Assembly (NCBI GenBank): GCA_016720855.1
Contig: JADKJU010000001.1
Coordinates: forward strand, 365,501 to 429,500
From: Betaproteobacteria bacterium
GTDB lineage: Bacteria > Pseudomonadota > Gammaproteobacteria > Burkholderiales > Usitatibacteraceae
Direction: 5' to 3'
Length of the DNA: 64,000 bases
Shown here piece by piece: positions 62,651 through 64,000 of this stretch; positions within the stretch are counted from its first letter, which is position 1; every line of letters begins with the position of its first letter. Made by a program: the position numbers and the translations under genes. Below the pieces are notes generated by a model. That model did not search any database and had not been told where the DNA came from. It saw nothing but the letters and a program-made list of their open reading frames with translations.

Positions 62651-64000
62651 AACCCTGCTTGCGGCAATCGGAACCGCCGCGCTGGCGCTCTGTATTTCGG
62701 GTTGCTCGGGCTCCTCGGGCAACGCCGGATCCACGGCCTGCGTCCCGAACTGCAACGCACCCGCGAACGCTCTTTCCGAGGACGACGTCCGCCGGGTCAT
62801 CGCGCAGGCGGTTGGGGAGGCGGGGGCGCGCAACGCAAGGGCAACCGTCGCCATCGTGGACCGGGCAGGCAATGTTCTCGCGGTGTTCCGGATGGCCGGC
62901 GCCCGGCAGACGATCGACATCCTTTCCGGGCTCGGTGTCGAAGGGGGTCTCGACGGGTTGCGCGACACGCTGCCCTCGACCGCGGGGGCCATCGCCAAGG
63001 CGATCACGGGCGCCTATCTCTCGTCGTCGGGGAACGCCTTTTCCACGCGCACGGCGAGCCAGATCGTGCAGCAGCATTTCCTGCCCGGCGAATCGCAGGC
63101 GCCTTCGGGCCCACTCTACGGCGTGCAGTTCTCGCAGCTTTCGTGCTCGGACGTGAACCGCAACACGGGGCAGGGCACGGTGGGGCCGAAGAGGTCCCCG
63201 CTGGGGCTTTCCGCCGATCCCGGAGGATTGCCCCTCTACCGAAACGGCGCCGTCGTGGGCGGAATCGGCGTGATGGCCGACGGCCTCTACGGGCTGGACC
63301 TCGTGGTCACCGATCTCGACGAGGACCTGGACGAGCTGATCGCGGTGGCGGGTACTTCCGGCTTCGCGGCACCGTCCGATATTCGGGGCGAGCGCATCAC
63401 CGCCGATGGCAAGACTTTCCGGTATGTCGATTCCGAATCGCTCGTCACGGACCCCTCGAGTGCGCCGGCGTTCTCCGCGCTTCCCGGCGAACTCGTCGCG
63501 GTGCCGGGCTATGTCGATGCCGCCGTGCACCCGGGCGTTTCCTACGGAACGCCCGACTCCGGGTATCGCCCCGCCACCGGGGTGTTCGCCGCCCTCGGGG
63601 CCTATGCGCTGGTGGACTCCGCGAACGCCGAGCGTTTCCCGCCTCGGGCCGGCACCGGCACCGGCGCCCTGACGGCGGTCGAGGTTTCGCGAATCCTCGA
63701 GGAGGGCATTCGCGTTGCGAATCGCGCGCGCGCGCAGATCCGCCGCCCGCTCGGCTCGTCGGCGGAGGTAACGCTGAGCGTGGTCGACCTGAATGGCGAT
63801 GTGCTGGGACTCGTCATGACAGCGGACGCACCGGTCTTCGGGACCGACGTCGCCGTGCAGAAGGGCCGGGGTGCGCTTCTCTTTTCGCGGCCGGATGCGT
63901 TCGCGCTGCTCACCGGGCTCCCCGCGGCAAGCTACCTCGTCCCGGCAGGCGCCACTTCGTCCATCGGCGCCTATGCCGTTGCCTTTCGCGATTTCGTGGG
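62640..64000 (+). CDS. HbpS/GlcG-like (DUF336) lipoprotein, two-copy, cut by window end
   Basis: A partial gene with no stop before the window edge (453 codons seen). The start is GTG at 62640 with GGAGG upstream, and it overlaps the cytochrome gene by 11 bases. A lipobox, CISGC (Cys 22), indicates a lipoprotein. Two HbpS/GlcG-like (heme-degrading family) segments are seen: one from about residue 40 with ALSEDDVRRVIAQAV and TVAIVDRAGNVLAVF, and one from about 345 with VSRILEEGIRVANRAR and LSVVDLNGDVLGLV. Members of this family bind heme or corrinoid-like ligands. It may be the outer-membrane or periplasmic partner of the decaheme protein. Confidence 0.75.
   Translation, partial: MRAETLLAAIGTAALALCISGCSGSSGNAGSTACVPNCNAPANALSEDDVRRVIAQAVGEAGARNARATVAIVDRAGNVLAVFRMAGARQTIDILSGLGVEGGLDGLRDTLPSTAGAIAKAITGAYLSSSGNAFSTRTASQIVQQHFLPGESQAPSGPLYGVQFSQLSCSDVNRNTGQGTVGPKRSPLGLSADPGGLPLYRNGAVVGGIGVMADGLYGLDLVVTDLDEDLDELIAVAGTSGFAAPSDIRGERITADGKTFRYVDSESLVTDPSSAPAFSALPGELVAVPGYVDAAVHPGVSYGTPDSGYRPATGVFAALGAYALVDSANAERFPPRAGTGTGALTAVEVSRILEEGIRVANRARAQIRRPLGSSAEVTLSVVDLNGDVLGLVMTADAPVFGTDVAVQKGRGALLFSRPDAFALLTGLPAASYLVPAGATSSIGAYAVAFRDFV

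Overview
This is a high-GC stretch of a bacterial chromosome, most likely betaproteobacterial. The evidence is a Cys-poor DksA, a Bug/TctC-type periplasmic binding protein, a leucine/isovalerate (liu-type) operon, a Liv-type ABC transporter flanked by two acyl-CoA ligases, and a full system I (Ccm) cytochrome c maturation operon. The genus cannot be named from the sequence alone. No tRNA or rRNA gene and no CRISPR array was seen.

Layout. (1) 1-1.2 kb: two small + strand genes (cupin, SnoaL-like) next to two attC-like integron recombination-site remnants. (2) 1.2-10 kb, minus strand: a branched-chain amino-acid / acyl-CoA degradation operon (SDR, isovaleryl-CoA dehydrogenase, two thiolases, TfoX C-terminal-domain protein, small lipoprotein, acyl-CoA dehydrogenase, methylcrotonyl-CoA carboxylase beta subunit, enoyl-CoA hydratase). 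(3) 10-13.3 kb: a metallo-beta-lactamase-fold hydrolase, a small secreted protein, a decayed IS481-family element with intact ends and a 6-bp target duplication, and a Crp/Fnr regulator whose stop codon lies in the target site. (4) 13.4-21.8 kb, plus strand: AMP-dependent acyl-CoA synthetase, livG, livH, livM, livK, livF and a PaaK-type ligase, a probable uptake-and-activation unit for an organic acid. (5) 22-28.5 kb: an IclR regulator diverging from an SCP2-MmgE/PrpD fusion, iron alcohol dehydrogenase, aldehyde dehydrogenase and a frameshifted Bug receptor.

(6) 28.5-33.5 kb: lytic transglycosylase and a three-part ferric-iron ABC transporter with Fur-like boxes. (7) 33.8-45 kb: dksA, dienelactone hydrolase, EAL protein, thiopurine-methyltransferase-like enzyme, S33 peptidase, an ABC export pair, DinG-type helicase, two small minus-strand genes and an EnvZ/OmpR-like pair. 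(8) 45.2-48.6 kb: a secreted six-EF-hand protein followed by a DUF1800/DUF1501 pair. (9) 48.7-52.7 kb: tsaB, rimI, a family 4 type uracil-DNA glycosylase, lemA and two TPM-domain genes.

(10) 52.7-60 kb, minus strand: ccmI-ccmABCDEFGH, with a one-base frameshift in ccmF. (11) 60-64 kb, plus strand, diverging from ccmI: a membrane protein with two H-x13-H helices (candidate di-heme b cytochrome), an FHA-transmembrane-decaheme cytochrome c fusion, and a two-copy HbpS/GlcG-like lipoprotein cut by the window edge. Together they could form an uncharacterised b-to-multiheme-c electron conduit supplied by the adjacent Ccm operon. This is the best candidate for a new system here.

Two otherwise intact genes (the Bug receptor and ccmF) each carry a single-base indel in a GGG run, so sequencing error is as likely as real decay for both.
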